From contig WHVD01000036.1 of assembly GCA_015178975.1 (NCBI GenBank), positions 558,001 through 622,000 on the forward strand: 64,000 bases of DNA, written 5' to 3'. The notes beneath the pieces are model-generated. The model made no database searches, had not been told where the DNA came from, and was given only the letters and a program-made list of their open reading frames with translations. A program made the position numbers and the translations under genes. The stretch is from Hysterangium stoloniferum (Eukaryota > Basidiomycota > Agaricomycetes > Hysterangiales > Hysterangiaceae). Each line of letters opens with the position of its first letter. The first letter of the stretch is position 1. This document shows, in pieces, positions 11,246 through 21,664 of this stretch.

Positions 11246-11756
11246 TACGGGGGTTTGGGGCGATGGATGTTGAGGAACGGTAGCTGTAGCACGTTTATGA
11301 GGACGGAGAGTGCGCGGTGGCAGGGCGGGCTTTGTGGGCGGAATTGCTTATAGAGAATGAAAAGACATCCTGAGGAAGGGGAGACGCGAGAAATGTGCTG
11401 AGGGAGGACCAATGACGACCGATGTGATTTTGTGCTGAAATGCAGTCGTTAAACGTTCGAAGTGATCTTGAAGGGCGGGAGACGCGATGGCAAGCGCAAT
11501 TGAGTGTGTTGAGGCAAGCACAGACACGACAGCTGCGATAATGCGCTGAAGTAGAACAGACGCGACGATACGCCACAGGGTGGTTGTTGAAAGGGGTGTC
11601 GAAATGTGGCGGATGGGACTGACGTGACACTGGCGCCGATATAGAGGCAGACGATGACAGAAATAAGACAATGTGTGGCTGATAAGACTGACGCAATGCT
11701 GGCGCCGATAGGGAGCGAGAAAAAGGCTCTTAATCTTAAGTGCAGGGTTCGACAAA

Positions 11757-11770
11757 GAGTGGGGCTCCAT
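11757..11770 (-). other. Candidate primer-binding site of family E
   Basis: On the minus strand, two bases after the 5' LTR, the sequence is TGGAGCCCCACTC. It starts with the TGG expected to pair with a tRNA CCA end. The tRNA is not identified. Confidence 0.4.
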
Positions 11771-11772
11771 TA

Positions 11773-12037
11773 TGTAAGGTACTTTGTACTGTAAGCGCAA
11801 AGTATCTTAACGGGGGAAGATGTGTACGAACTAGTTTCTTGTTTTTCGAGGACTTTTGAGAGCCTTATATACATAAAAAATAAACTGAGAGTGGTACGAT
11901 CTACGCGAATGGTACAATCTATGTGAATGGTACGATCTATGCGAATGGTATGATCTATGCGAATGCTTGATAATAGACACGTGACCTCTCAGTTATTGAT
12001 GACAAGATCGCCGTGTAGGGAGTCTCACTCCCTTACA
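11773..12037 (-). repeat. 5' LTR of family E element
   Basis: 265 bp, TG...CA ends, nearly identical to 5719-6001 apart from a few substitutions and one fewer 18 bp unit (four units at 11889-11960). Confidence 0.9.
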
Positions 12038-12985
12038 CCACAGAGAGTATGACTTAAAAATCGACCTCAAAGAAGGTGCTCAGCCACCCCTTGGACATAT
12101 TTAGCTGCTTTCATCCACGGAACCTTCTGCAATCCACAATTTCCTGGATGAACATTTGTCCATAGGTTTTATCAGACTCTCTAAGTCTCCTTTTGGAGCA
12201 CCTGTTCTGTTTGTCAAGAAAAAGGATGGATCCCTTAGACTATGTGTTGATTTCAGAGGACTCAATGCTGTCACAAAAAAGCATAAGTATCCACTCCCAC
12301 TTATATCTGACCTGCTTGATGCTCCATGGAATGCCTGGATTTATACCAAAATAGACCTTAAACATGCCGACCATTTGGGCCGGATCTCTGTGGGAGACAA
12401 ATGGAAAACCACTTTCAGAACCCATTATGGGGCCTTTGAGTGGTTGGTGATGCCTTTTGGAGTCACCAATGCTCTCTCTGTTTTTTAATGTTTTATTAAT
12501 GATGTTTTCTCCAACATGCTTGATATATGTGTCATTGTTTACTTGGACGACATTATTATCTACTCTGAGAACCCCGCAGAACATGACAAACAAGTTATGA
12601 AGTTCTCCAGAGACTCAGACAACATGGTTTAGTTGTGAATGGTAAAAAATGTACTTTAGACACAGACTCTATGGAATACCTGGGTTTCATAATGGGACCC
12701 GATGGACTCTGCATGGATGAAACTAAAGTACAAGTCATCAAAGATTGGCCAGAACCCTGAAAAGTCAAAGATATACAATTGGCTTTGCAATTCTTACTGA
12801 CAGTTTATCCATGGATATTCCAACATCACAGTTCCCCATACCTGTCTTCTGTGCAAGGATACTCTGTGGAATTTTAATGATAAGTGTCAAAAAGCTTTCA
12901 ATCTTTTAAAAGATTCTTTTTCTTCAGCTCCTATTCTGTCACATTGGAAACCAGACTTCCCACTCATTGTTGTGGTTTTGGTCCC
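12038..12985 (+). pseudogene. Family F reverse transcriptase, 3' continuation
   Basis: Continues the element interrupted at 5718. Reads HREYDLKI...GAQPPLGHI, then RT blocks [44 protein letters not shown] and the catalytic VYLDDIIIYSE (about 12535-12565). It then moves into the connection region with stops and frameshifts, ending at [16 protein letters not shown] near 12965. The RNase H and integrase that should follow are replaced by unrelated 3' sequence. Several stops make it inactive. Confidence 0.8.
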
Positions 12986-13192
12986 ATGTTCATAATGGGG
13001 GTAATAAAGAAGAAGAAATTTCATTTTTTCAAAATTTTATATAGGCTCATCACGTCTGAACCTTACCTTCCAGATCACATGACTCTTTGACACATACATG
13101 TAACTGACATGACTTTTGACACATGCGTGTAACCGACAAAACCTTATCATGGTCTAGAGCCTCTTTGGGACTTCAGCATAAAGGGAGGGTAC
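12986..13192 (+). other. Retroelement 3' untranslated sequence with polypurine tract
   Basis: Non-coding. It ends with the purine-rich AAAGGGAGGGTAC immediately before the TG of the LTR at 13193, which is the layout expected for a PPT next to a 3' LTR. Confidence 0.55.
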
Positions 13193-13861
13193 TGTTATGA
13201 CCAGAATTCCTGCCAGACTCCAGGCACTAACATATATGTACCTGCACCCTATACACACCAATTCTCAGTTTACCGGAATTCCTGCTGGACTCCATACATC
13301 AGACCTGTCCATGTTCAACTTCATTACTTTGTGTATCAGTCACCAGAATACCTGCTGGACTCCATCCCTGTCTATGTCTGACCCTGTCCCATGCATCAGT
13401 CACTGGACCCCCCTCAGAAAACCCATCATCCCTCTAACTGAGCCCCATTCCTGTTATAGTCAAATGACCTGTCACGATTTGGACTCTGCTCCCACTCTGT
13501 TCCTGTTATGGCTTTATGACATGTTATGATTCAGACTCCACTCTGTTCTGTTCCTAACACCAAGTTTGGTGTTTATTTATCTCGTTTTATGTTTGTTAGT
13601 TTCATTTTCATTATTACTGGATTTGGTATATAATTCATTCCACAGTCTATATAGTCTGGCAGATGTTGTACATACAATCCAGTCAGAAAACCAGCTTCGA
13701 TTCTCCCCAGTAATCTTAGTATATTTTCTGCTCTACTCTTTGAAACTCTTACTCATTGGAGCCTGTGGGCTCTGATGCATCTATCACTCGACCTGCAACT
13801 TATCTATCTCAACTCCCCGACCTCTCAACCCATGAATTCCACCTGGACTCCCTGGGATTTA
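13193..13861 (+). repeat. LTR family A, plus strand, 3' truncated
   Basis: Begins TGTTATGACCAGAATTCC right after a polypurine tract, so it is probably a 3' LTR. It holds the AACACCAAGTTTGGTGTT palindrome, a TATA-like CTATATAG (13650s) and the GGAGCC/GGGCTC hairpin. It loses its 3' end where a reverse-oriented copy begins. Confidence 0.75.
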
Positions 13862-14066
13862 ACAGGAATGGGGCTCAGGCTCAGTTAGAGGGATGACGGG
13901 TTTTCCGAGCGGAGTCTGGTGACTGATGCACGAAGTAACAAAGTCAAATGTGGACAGGTCTGATGTACAGAGTCTGGTGGGAATTCTGGTAAACTGACAA
14001 TTGGTGCATATAGGGTGCAGGTGCACATATATTAGTGCCCAGAGGCTGGCAGGAATCCCAGTCTTA

Positions 14067-14966
14067 TGTTACGACTGGACAATCCCGCCAGACTCCGGGC
14101 ACTAACCTGTATGCCACCACGCCCTACATACACCAATTGTCTGTTTATAGGATTTCCCGCCTGGACTCCGTACATCAAGACTCGTTACGTTCGACCTCAT
14201 TATGACACATCAGTCACCAGACTTCTCCCGGACTCCATCTCTGTCTATGTCCGTCTCCGTCCCACGCATCAGTCACTGGACCCTGCTCAGAATCCCATCA
14301 CTGCTCTAATTGAGCCCCATTCCCGTTTTAGTCAAATGACCTGTCACAATTTAGGACTCCACTCCCACTCCGTTTCCTGTTATGGGTTATGCTTTGTCAC
14401 GATTCGGACTCTGCTCCGTTCCGTCCCATTCCTAACACCAAACTTGGTGTTTATTATTCCCATTTCATGTTTATTATTCCCATTTCATGTTTATTATTCC
14501 CATTTCATGTTTATTATTCCCATTTCATGTTTATTATTCCCATTTCATGTTTTGTTAGTTTCATTTCGTCATTACTGGATTTGGTATGTCATTCACTCCA
14601 CGGTCTATATAAACTGGCAGATGTTGTACATACAATCCAGTCAGAAAATTAGCTTAGATTCCCCCCAGTAATCTAATCCATTTCCCGCTCTAAACCCTTG
14701 CTTGATTCACATCGCTTTTACTAGTCAGAGCCACGGGCTCCAGCGCATCTATCTCTCTCACCAATCTCAACTCACAACCCACGACCTCTGACCTACAACC
14801 TACAACCTACAACCCATGACCCCCACCCTGACTCCCTGGGATTCCCGTCTGCCTGTCTGAAATTGGACAACACGATCTACCGAGGGCACAGCCTATAAGC
14901 TGAAGCCAAGTCCTACCGGATATCCCACGGGTTTCTCTGGAGACCCACCCTGTATGTATCCTAACA
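14067..14966 (+). repeat. Solo LTR family B with TCTTA target duplication
   Basis: 900 bp from TGTTACGACTGG to ATCCTAACA. TCTTA flanks both sides (14062-14066 and 14967-14971), which proves insertion as a unit and later reduction to a solo LTR. Related to family A but with different spacing. Contains the core box (about 14893-14916), the GGAGCC hairpin variant and a 5 x 20 bp tandem array. Confidence 0.88.
14451..14550 (+). repeat. 20 bp tandem repeat, five units, inside LTR-B
   Basis: Five exact copies of TTATTATTCCCATTTCATGT. The other LTR-B/A copies carry only about one such unit, so this is a recent local expansion. Confidence 0.92.
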
Positions 14967-15447
14967 TCTTAACACAAAGGTGACAGACAAACTGAATGCA
15001 TCAATCAGACATTGGAACAACACCTCTGTGTATATTGCAACTATCAACAGGAGAATTTGAAATCCCTATTACCACTTGCAGAATTTGCTTACAACAATGC
15101 ATCTTTGGCCACTACTGGCATTTCCCCATTCTTTGTAAATAAAGGATATAATCCAAATATTACAGTACATCCAGAACAAAATATTGCCTCTGCCCATGCT
15201 CAAGATTTTGTCATGGAGCTCCACGAGCTCCACAAGGAACTCCAGACTGCAATAATGTCCGCCCAAGAGCAATATCAGCATCCAGTGGACAAACACCAGA
15301 TTCCACCACCTAACTTCAAAATTGGCGATCGCATTTTGTCAAAGCTCAATTCTTCTGGACTACCCATCCATCAAAAAAGCTTGCTGAAAAATATTTAGGT
15401 CCATTTGAAATAATATCACAAGTAGGTTCAGTTACATGGACCCTATG

Positions 15448-16093
15448 TGTGAAGAGTCGATAGATTCTGACCGTTCGATATACGAAGAATAGTGTCTATT
15501 CAACTACTATTAGCAGATATTGACCATACAGTACAATACCATAGATTACTAGACGAGCTGTACTAGTAAGAAGACACGCTATGCGTCACAAGAGCAGCTG
15601 TACAGTTGCTCTTGATGGCTAGAATGAAAGAATGAAAGAGTTGACCTTCACGGTACAACTCGCAGCTAGATGTAAAGTAGATAATCGACGCGAAGTTGAA
15701 TATCTAGAGTAAAGAAATAATAGCGCAAGTCGACTATAATGTCGACTAGCGCGAAGACCTTAGATTGGAACTCGACCTTCGCGGTTCGAGTCCGAAGTAC
15801 GTTAGTATGCAAGAGAATACTACCCTTTAAAGGTAGTTGAAACGTTACCCTTGACACCTCTCGCTATTCGATGTCTGGGTTGTTAACGAGGTGGTGTCTG
15901 CTGGGTAAAAGTTGTCTGTCTCTTTTGGCACCGAGAGCGCCCATACGTATACACAAAGCTTCGAACTACAAAATCAAGGTGTGCTCGAAAGATAGAAAGA
16001 ATATAAAGAAAGAAAATAAAAGGTAAATAATAAAGTACTATAATCCAGTTATTATTCCTTAGTCCAGGTATGCATATATGCATACCCTTTACA
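15448..16093 (+). repeat. Solo LTR family C with CTATG target duplication
   Basis: 646 bp, TGTGAAGAGT...TTACA, flanked by CTATG (15443-15447 and 16094-16098). Related copies lie at 34070-34472 and 50491-50965, sharing the TTCGAACTA, GGTGCCGAG and AGAATATAAAG blocks. Confidence 0.88.
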
Positions 16094-16155
16094 CTATGGC
16101 TAATAGCATGCACACAGTACACCCAGTATTTCATGTTTCTATGCTAGAACCTTGT

Positions 16156-16570
16156 TGTTAGAGGTGCATACAAGGTGGGTCTCTGGAGAAACTCACGGAA
16201 TATCTGGTGGGACTTGGCTTCAGTGGGAATCTAGGTCGTAGGTCAGAGGTTGTGAGTCGTAATGGGAAATGGAGCGGGAGCAGAGTCTGAATTGTGACAG
16301 GTCATTTAACTAAAACGGGAACGGGGCTCAGTTAGAGCATGATGGGATTTCTTTGCAGGGTCCGGTGACTGACATGCTGGACAAGGTCAGAAATAGACAG
16401 AAGTCTGGTGGGTTTTCCGGTGACTGAACCACAATGTAACGAAGATGAATGTAGACACGTCTGACATACGGAGTCCGGTGGGAATTCCGGTGAACTGATA
16501 AGGGGTGCGTATAGGGCGTGGGTGTGTATAAGTTTGTGCCTGGAGTCTGGTGGGATTTCCAGTCTTAACA
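16156..16570 (-). repeat. Solo LTR family A (minus) with CTTGT target duplication
   Basis: 415 bp, TGTTAGAGGT...AGTCTTAACA, flanked by CTTGT (16151-16155 and 16571-16575). It is shorter than other A copies because the middle is deleted. Confidence 0.88.
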
Positions 16571-16607
16571 CTTGTACTGTTAACACTATCCCAGATCATG
16601 TGCAATC

Positions 16608-16860
16608 TCCTCATCCAAACCGGCCTCTTCAGAACTCCCGATCTGCGGTTCTTCATATACATAACCACCATACTCTGCCAGGAACTTCCAAAACTCCAAG
16701 TGGTGCCCATGGAGTTCATTTGCCACCACCACCTGCACCCGGTTGCTCTTCCTAAGCAACTCATTATGGGCCTCTATGCCCTCAGCTATCTGCCCCAGTA
16801 CCTCATCCAAGCCTGCGGTCCTGTCCAACCTGCTTGCTTCCCACACCACAGACCCTGTGG
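16608..16860 (-). pseudogene. Fragment of the family F-associated antisense ORF
   Basis: The minus-strand frame (ORF 16586-16849) shares the central block of the protein at 31370-32320: GLDEVLGQI, EGI, NELLRKSN, VANELHG, LEFWKFL, YEEPQ. Differences are mostly conservative (I/V, K/R, D/E, F/Y). The zinc-cluster half and the start are missing. It directly abuts the F integrase remnant, in the same antisense arrangement as the 31 kb copy. Confidence 0.6.
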
Positions 16861-18650
16861 GCTCATGATTAATAATGGGAATAAATGCATTAAAGCATGC
16901 ATAGAGAAGCTAGTCAAGGAATTTTAATATTAGCTAATAAAGTGTAGTGTCAATAGTGAGCTTGAGGGTGATCATTGACCCTTGACCTTCATGGTGTGAG
17001 GTCATTGGAAGGGTTGAAAGATGTTGATGTGTGGATGCTGTCTGTGACAGTAGAGACAATGCCTACACCACAACTTGCACAATATTACACAGTGTGATTT
17101 CTAGGTAAAAAGGTCTGTCTGTAGTGTCTAGTGTACCCACTAACACTTCAAGCTAAATATGGTCTAAGATGTTTGAGGACTATCTTAGTTGAAATGTATA
17201 AAATAAAAAATATAGTATAATTTAGAATAAAATATTATATGTCCCAGGGTGAAGGAGGAAGCATAGGAGAAAATTACACTGTCCCCTTTACAATCCTTCA
17301 TGGCGGAATACATGGTTTAAGGTCACCAGACATGTATGTAATCCAGACATAGTGGTTACTGGTTCAAATCCAGCTCAGGCCAATACTTTTCACCCTACTT
17401 ATGTAATCTTTCCTTCTATAGTAAGATATCCAAACTTTTCTTTTTTCATGAAATCATAAGACTTCAAATCGCTTAGAGGTCTAAGTAGAAATGCACTCAT
17501 TCGTTGCTGGCCACGTGATAACTGGTTGTCCCTTTCTATTACATTCGAGTCGGTGTTCAAACCTTTAGGGGAGCTTTTTCGGATATATTTTGCATTGATA
17601 GACCAAAACTGGCTGCACGCCTTTCATCACGACAACCGTGTTGGAATACGAGCGTTATATAAGCTCGTAACACATATCCCTTTGTTCTTTGTGTCTTTAT
17701 TCCCTTTGTTCTATCCCATTTGTTGCCCCATTTAGTATTCTATTGTTTAGCAGACATATATAAGTAGCCTAGTGTTCATATATCTACCCATTCGTTTGCC
17801 TAATCTTACTACAAGATATACGCACAAACGAAATTTATCTACTGCTCTTATAGTTCATTCGGAGCTTCTATATTTTATCTTAACAAACCGCCCATTATTT
17901 TACACAAGCAACCTTGAGATATTATATTAATGTTATATAGTTTTTACACTTCCACAGATGAACACCATCATGGGACACAATGTAAGGCTGTCATCAATTG
18001 CAGCCTCACTGAGTCTCAGTCCAAATGTTGATAGGACTCGAGTATATTCGTCTATGAATGGAGACGGTAGTACACGATAGTGACGGTAGGTAAAACGATG
18101 ATGATAAAAAACTACTACGCGCGTTTATCCTAATTATCTAAGTAAGCGGATACTAAATATTAAAGGTCCGTTGTGGTAAGCCTCACAAGGCTTACACAAT
18201 GAATAATCCACCTTACTGTTACTAGTCTATTTCCTTCAATTTTGTTCAAAAAGTCAGCTGTTCACGTCGTGTGGCAAGCAGCAACCAATAAAACACCAGT
18301 TCCTGATATTTATATGAGGGACGTCATTCAAATTGCATGCACGCTATGAAGTCACGTTACTAAGTCGCGACCGTTTACTTAACATGCCTTATCACGGATA
18401 CACACTATTTCCAACTATGCTTCCCACTCATATTGTCGATGCTCATGTACATTCTAGTCGTTACATTGACCAACCAGCCTGATTAGAGGCGAGCGATGTC
18501 GGCTCTTGGGACAGAACGCTTATTGTACCATTTACGGACAGAAACACAAGACAAATGGCGTTTGCTGATTGCCGACCACCTTCCAGGCTTCTATCAGTGA
18601 CAGATTCGAAATATTAGCCTCCAGGTGCCCTGCAATTAAATAATCCCATT
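16861..18650. other. Gene-poor intergenic region
   Basis: No convincing gene. It holds a Pol III-like box pair (17310-17390, listed separately) and a block at 17080-17165 ending CTAACACTTCAAGCTAA that resembles 36315-36410. The small frame at 17526-17735 has no family features. The last 500 bp are probably upstream sequence of the zinc-finger gene. Confidence 0.5.
17310..17392 (+). other. tRNA-like Pol III box pair (SINE head or tRNA relic)
   Basis: A B-box-like GGTTCAAATCC within a T-arm-like CTGGTTCAAATCCAG, about 55 bp after an A-box-like TGGTTTAAGGTC. No paired acceptor stem could be drawn, so it is not a functional tRNA gene. Confidence 0.3.
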
Positions 18651-18716
18651 ACCTCAATGGAAAAGAGCGTCCAAAATGGGCCCCATTCGGCGCCCGTGGC
18701 TTCCAGAGAACTGCGA

Positions 18717-18731
18717 ACTATATATAAAATA
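18717..18731 (+). promoter_or_regulatory. TATA box of the zinc-finger gene
   Basis: ACTATATATAAAATA lies about 70 bp upstream of the ATG chosen at 18798, a normal fungal spacing. It also argues against the upstream in-frame ATG at 18657, which precedes it. Confidence 0.55.
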
Positions 18732-18797
18732 TATCTACAACATCGCCCTACTACTTGTCATCTCCTCATCTCCCACTCTTGTTACCAAGAACGCAAT

Positions 18798-19825
18798 ATG
18801 AAGACTTCGCCATCGTACTCCTCATCCCCAAAGGGTCGGTCGGCACCCCCCACTCCAGAACCCCCCGTTACTGCTCCCGTACTCCCGACCTTACCAGAGA
18901 CTGAACAGCGTGGCTCTGAATCTTCCCTGGATTGGTCGGACTGGGGATTGGACGATTCCAATTATACCTCGTATCTTCCACGAGGTGAAGACGATTCGGT
19001 GGATATTTTTCGTCAGTTGGTCGAGTCTTGCAATGTCCACAACCATATTTAGTTGTGCGTTTAGGTTACTTGAACTTGGCGATGATTATAGAGTCATCAC
19101 CGGCGTTCCTGTGGAACGCTTGCGCCGATACTCCAATCATCGAGCAATCCGAGCATGCTAAGAACTCATGCCCACCTCGGCCGACCGCTCAGCCCAACCC
19201 TTCTCCAAACGGAGCTCATATACTGATCAAGTCCTACAACCCAAAGAGAAAAAGGGTGGATGACTATTCTGAGTCTGAGTCGTCAAAGCGGAAAAAGACG
19301 GCAGATGCGCTCACTCCACAGCAACAGCAAGTAACACACGTGGTTACTCCACCTCGTTCCGCCTCTCCAAATCGCGATGCGGTTTGGTGGCCTTCTGGTC
19401 CTCCCCGTCGACAGGCAGCAATAGCAGCCGATGATGCTCTGAGGCAATATCGCACTGAGCTTGTGCCGCATTCTGGGCCCTCCGATGCTCGCTCGTACCA
19501 ACCAGCTTCCAGAGCTGGAAAACGACAACGTATTGATGATAATGGTCCTTCCTCCCGACAAGCTGGACCAGAATCTCTGCGGAATAAACGGCCAAAAATC
19601 TGCACTAAGGAGACGCAACGCCCTCAGGAGCGCCATGAAAAGCGGCGTCTCATGTGTAGCGTTTGCATAAGAAGTTTTAGTAGGGAAAGCGATTTATATC
19701 GTCACCTAACAACAACAAAGCAACACAAGGAACATGCCGATTGTTTTTGTTCGTTTCCCGGATGTAACGTGACATTCTCTCGCAAAGACGCATTTCAGAG
19801 GCATTGGAATAACTGCCACGGATAG
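18798..19825 (+). CDS. C2H2 zinc-finger protein, probable transcription factor (two exons)
   Basis: Probable nuclear DNA-binding protein. Proposed join 18798-19011 and 19065-19825 (intron GTCAGT...TTTAG, 53 nt), giving about 324 residues. The N-terminus is Ser/Pro-rich and acidic (residues 1-70). The middle has basic, nuclear-localisation-like runs (KRKRVDD, SKRKKT). The C-terminus has two C2H2 fingers: CSVC...H-X5-H (about residues 270-292) and CSFPGC...H-X4-H (about 300-323), the second with the FSRKDAFQRHW wording of fungal C2H2 regulators. Tandem C-terminal fingers after a low-complexity region are typical of basidiomycete regulators. No intron donor is canonical, so the junction could differ; the fingers themselves are unambiguous. 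Frames appear intact, and it is one of the few undamaged host genes here. Confidence 0.7.
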
Positions 19826-21660
19826 TTTAAAGTAACATCTGCGACGTGCGGTCCGTGGAAGTAGTTCAGATCAATCCAGTGGATTGTTGGTACGTTGAAT
19901 TTTCATCCGGTGTCTCTTATATTTCAACTTACATCCATTTTCCATCAAGACAATCAACTCACACCATCACACGGCCTCAAGGATCTATGCTTCCTGTCAT
20001 TCATACATGTAGATACCTATTCCTCATTTTGTATTTTTTTTTGTTTCCTCACATTTTATGATCATTTCCCTTGTACGTTGGTACATAGTCTATTTACATC
20101 CTTCTAAAATCAAAATGCACTGAACGCCTCCAGTGAGAATATAATCTCGATTTATAATAACGGTAGCGTCTGTTTCCACGCAAGAACATCTGGACTGAAA
20201 GCTTCTGAAGCGAACTAGGGCCGTCTTTCCATTAGGGTTAAACATCACGATACTCTGGAAATCTATCGCAAAAAATAGTAGTCTCTATACTTCATTCTTT
20301 TCATTGTAATAAGTATCGGTCAACATCCTGTGTATGACATAACATTTACCCTTTGAAAAACTGATTGGCGAACCTATGGAGATAGACTTTCGGACAATCG
20401 ATATACGCATAATTAAGGCTGGGCGTGGCCGATTCAATGCGGGATCGCCCGGTTTAAGCTTTGGAGCCCGGATCTAGAAGCCCAAAGAACTCTGAGATGC
20501 TTCTTCTGGCGTTTTGATGGCGCTTAATGTGACATGCTGGGTGTCTAACAACCAAGATAGATGGCTATTGGTTGGTATATTGGGAACATTTTTGAAGATA
20601 GATAGAATTTCGGTCATCGGAAGCCGTGCCTGCGAAATGTGACTCATGTAGTAGTATAGCGGATTTTCGGACGTCTCAGGGTTTATAATATTTTTAAGTA
20701 TTGATAGCCCTCCTCTCAAAATTTATTTTGAGGAATAAAATTCCTCCTTATATTTATCCTGGCTTCTACATCTATACGATATATTAAGGCGTGGTCATAA
20801 TCCCGTGGGGCCTAGAGCGCCATCAAAAGGTACGAGATCGCCAGTACGCTCAAACAGGGGTATAAATGACTTGAATGACTTCGCCGAATCAATGAAGGAT
20901 AGTTACATATTAGGTTGGTAGATAAATACACAGAGATCATACCTCAGGGTAAGTAGATCCGTTGAATGGCTTTCGGCTATTTACTCTCCTCCCCTCCTGC
21001 CTTCGGGCTGGTGTAGCGTCGGCAATATTAACTGCGTACACATGACATCTCCCACACGATATAAAGTGAAGCGGAAATTAATGGTGGAAGCTGTATGCAA
21101 TCACGGCGCTATGACGTCGAGCAGGTCAGCACTGTGGGGACCCCGGCCGATGCCTTTTCCTAGTCGATATTGGCGGATACACCAGACATAATACAATGTA
21201 CGCAGCAAAAAATACTATTAGTAGGTTGCACTATTGAGTCAATTCCATCGCCGCTTTGTTAAGTATATGCACTTTGTATATCAGTTGAGCGGATTTATTC
21301 AAAACATTCTGGTCTGCAACGTATTATTCAATTGCTGAAGAACCCCACGGTTTAAGGTAAAGTGGGATATGTTATTACGCCATGGGGTACCTCCCGTGGT
21401 AGAATGATGGAATGTGACTAAGGAGGAGAGTTTCTGACATCGGCTGGGGGAACGTCTAGCCACCTTTCAAGAAGGAATGCGAACTAATTCTCATCAGAGT
21501 CCCATACACAGTATATATCTACGGGAAACCACAGCCCCGACGGGCCTTCAAACATCACCCCTGACGCATATCTATTAGTTTCACTGTCTGGGTCACCCAT
21601 TTTCCCCACCTACGCCGCCCCCACCACCATTGCCCTTCCATCGCCGACCAAGTGTGTTTC
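19826..21660. other. Intergenic region, one small ORF of unknown value
   Basis: No recognisable gene. A minus-strand frame at 20474-20719 (81 codons) has ordinary composition (PMTEILSIFKNVP, NIPTNSHLSWLLD) and might be an exon, but no partner exons or family features were found. TATA-like sequences occur near 20868 (GGTATAAATG) and 21510 (AGTATATATC), the latter upstream of the next gene. Confidence 0.4.
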
Positions 21661-21664
21661 ACCC

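Larger units (their letters stand above)
5719..12037 (-). mobile_element. Complete Ty3/gypsy retrotransposon, family E (minus strand)
   Basis: A structurally complete element: LTRs at 5719-6001 and 11773-12037 in the same orientation, with gag, protease-RT, RNase H and integrase between them on the minus strand. LTR ends are TGTAAGG...CCTTACA. The target is the pol region of a family F element, and CCAC flanks both ends (5715-5718 and 12038-12041), a 4 bp target duplication. The two LTRs differ by a few bases plus one 18 bp repeat unit, which points to a recent insertion. Gag is one open frame. Pol is interrupted by in-frame stops, so this copy is probably non-autonomous now. Only one other element in the window (F, much decayed) retains comparable length. 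Confidence 0.9.
13862..14974 (-). repeat. LTR family A, minus strand, partial, split by LTR-B
   Basis: Reverse complement of the first ~200 bp of the LTR at 13193, ending CAGTCTTA at 14066 and, after the inserted LTR-B and its TCTTA duplication, ACA at 14972-14974. It forms a long inverted repeat with 13193-13400. Confidence 0.65.
14975..16607 (+). pseudogene. Family F integrase C-terminal part, split by two solo LTRs
   Basis: The frame at 14983-15398 reads the last part of a Ty3 integrase core (GDRQTE, LLPLAEFAYNN, TGISPF, NITVHPEQ) and the following GPY/F-type domain. It aligns almost residue for residue with 28285-28700. It is then cut by LTR-C (15448-16093) and, after HPVFHVSMLEPC at about 16110-16155, by a family A LTR (16156-16570). 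It resumes as TVNTIPDHVQSP to 16607. A deletion then joins it to the antisense ORF at 16608. Inactive. Confidence 0.8.

Noticed and set aside
11295-11800. Two 133-150 codon minus-strand frames upstream of Gag
   Set aside because: They lie in the leader between the LTR and Gag, show skewed composition (Ser/His/Arg) and no domain. Leader sequence is the simpler reading, though a short leader ORF cannot be excluded.
13566-13775. Hydrophobic frame MVFIYLVLCLLVSFSLLL and its relatives at 14389-14652
   Set aside because: They lie entirely inside LTR families A/B and reflect T-rich LTR sequence, not a membrane protein.
15775-15795. GCGGTTCGAGTCCG, tRNA T-arm-like
   Set aside because: It is inside an LTR-C copy and no tRNA cloverleaf can be folded around it; other LTR-C copies have a degraded version.
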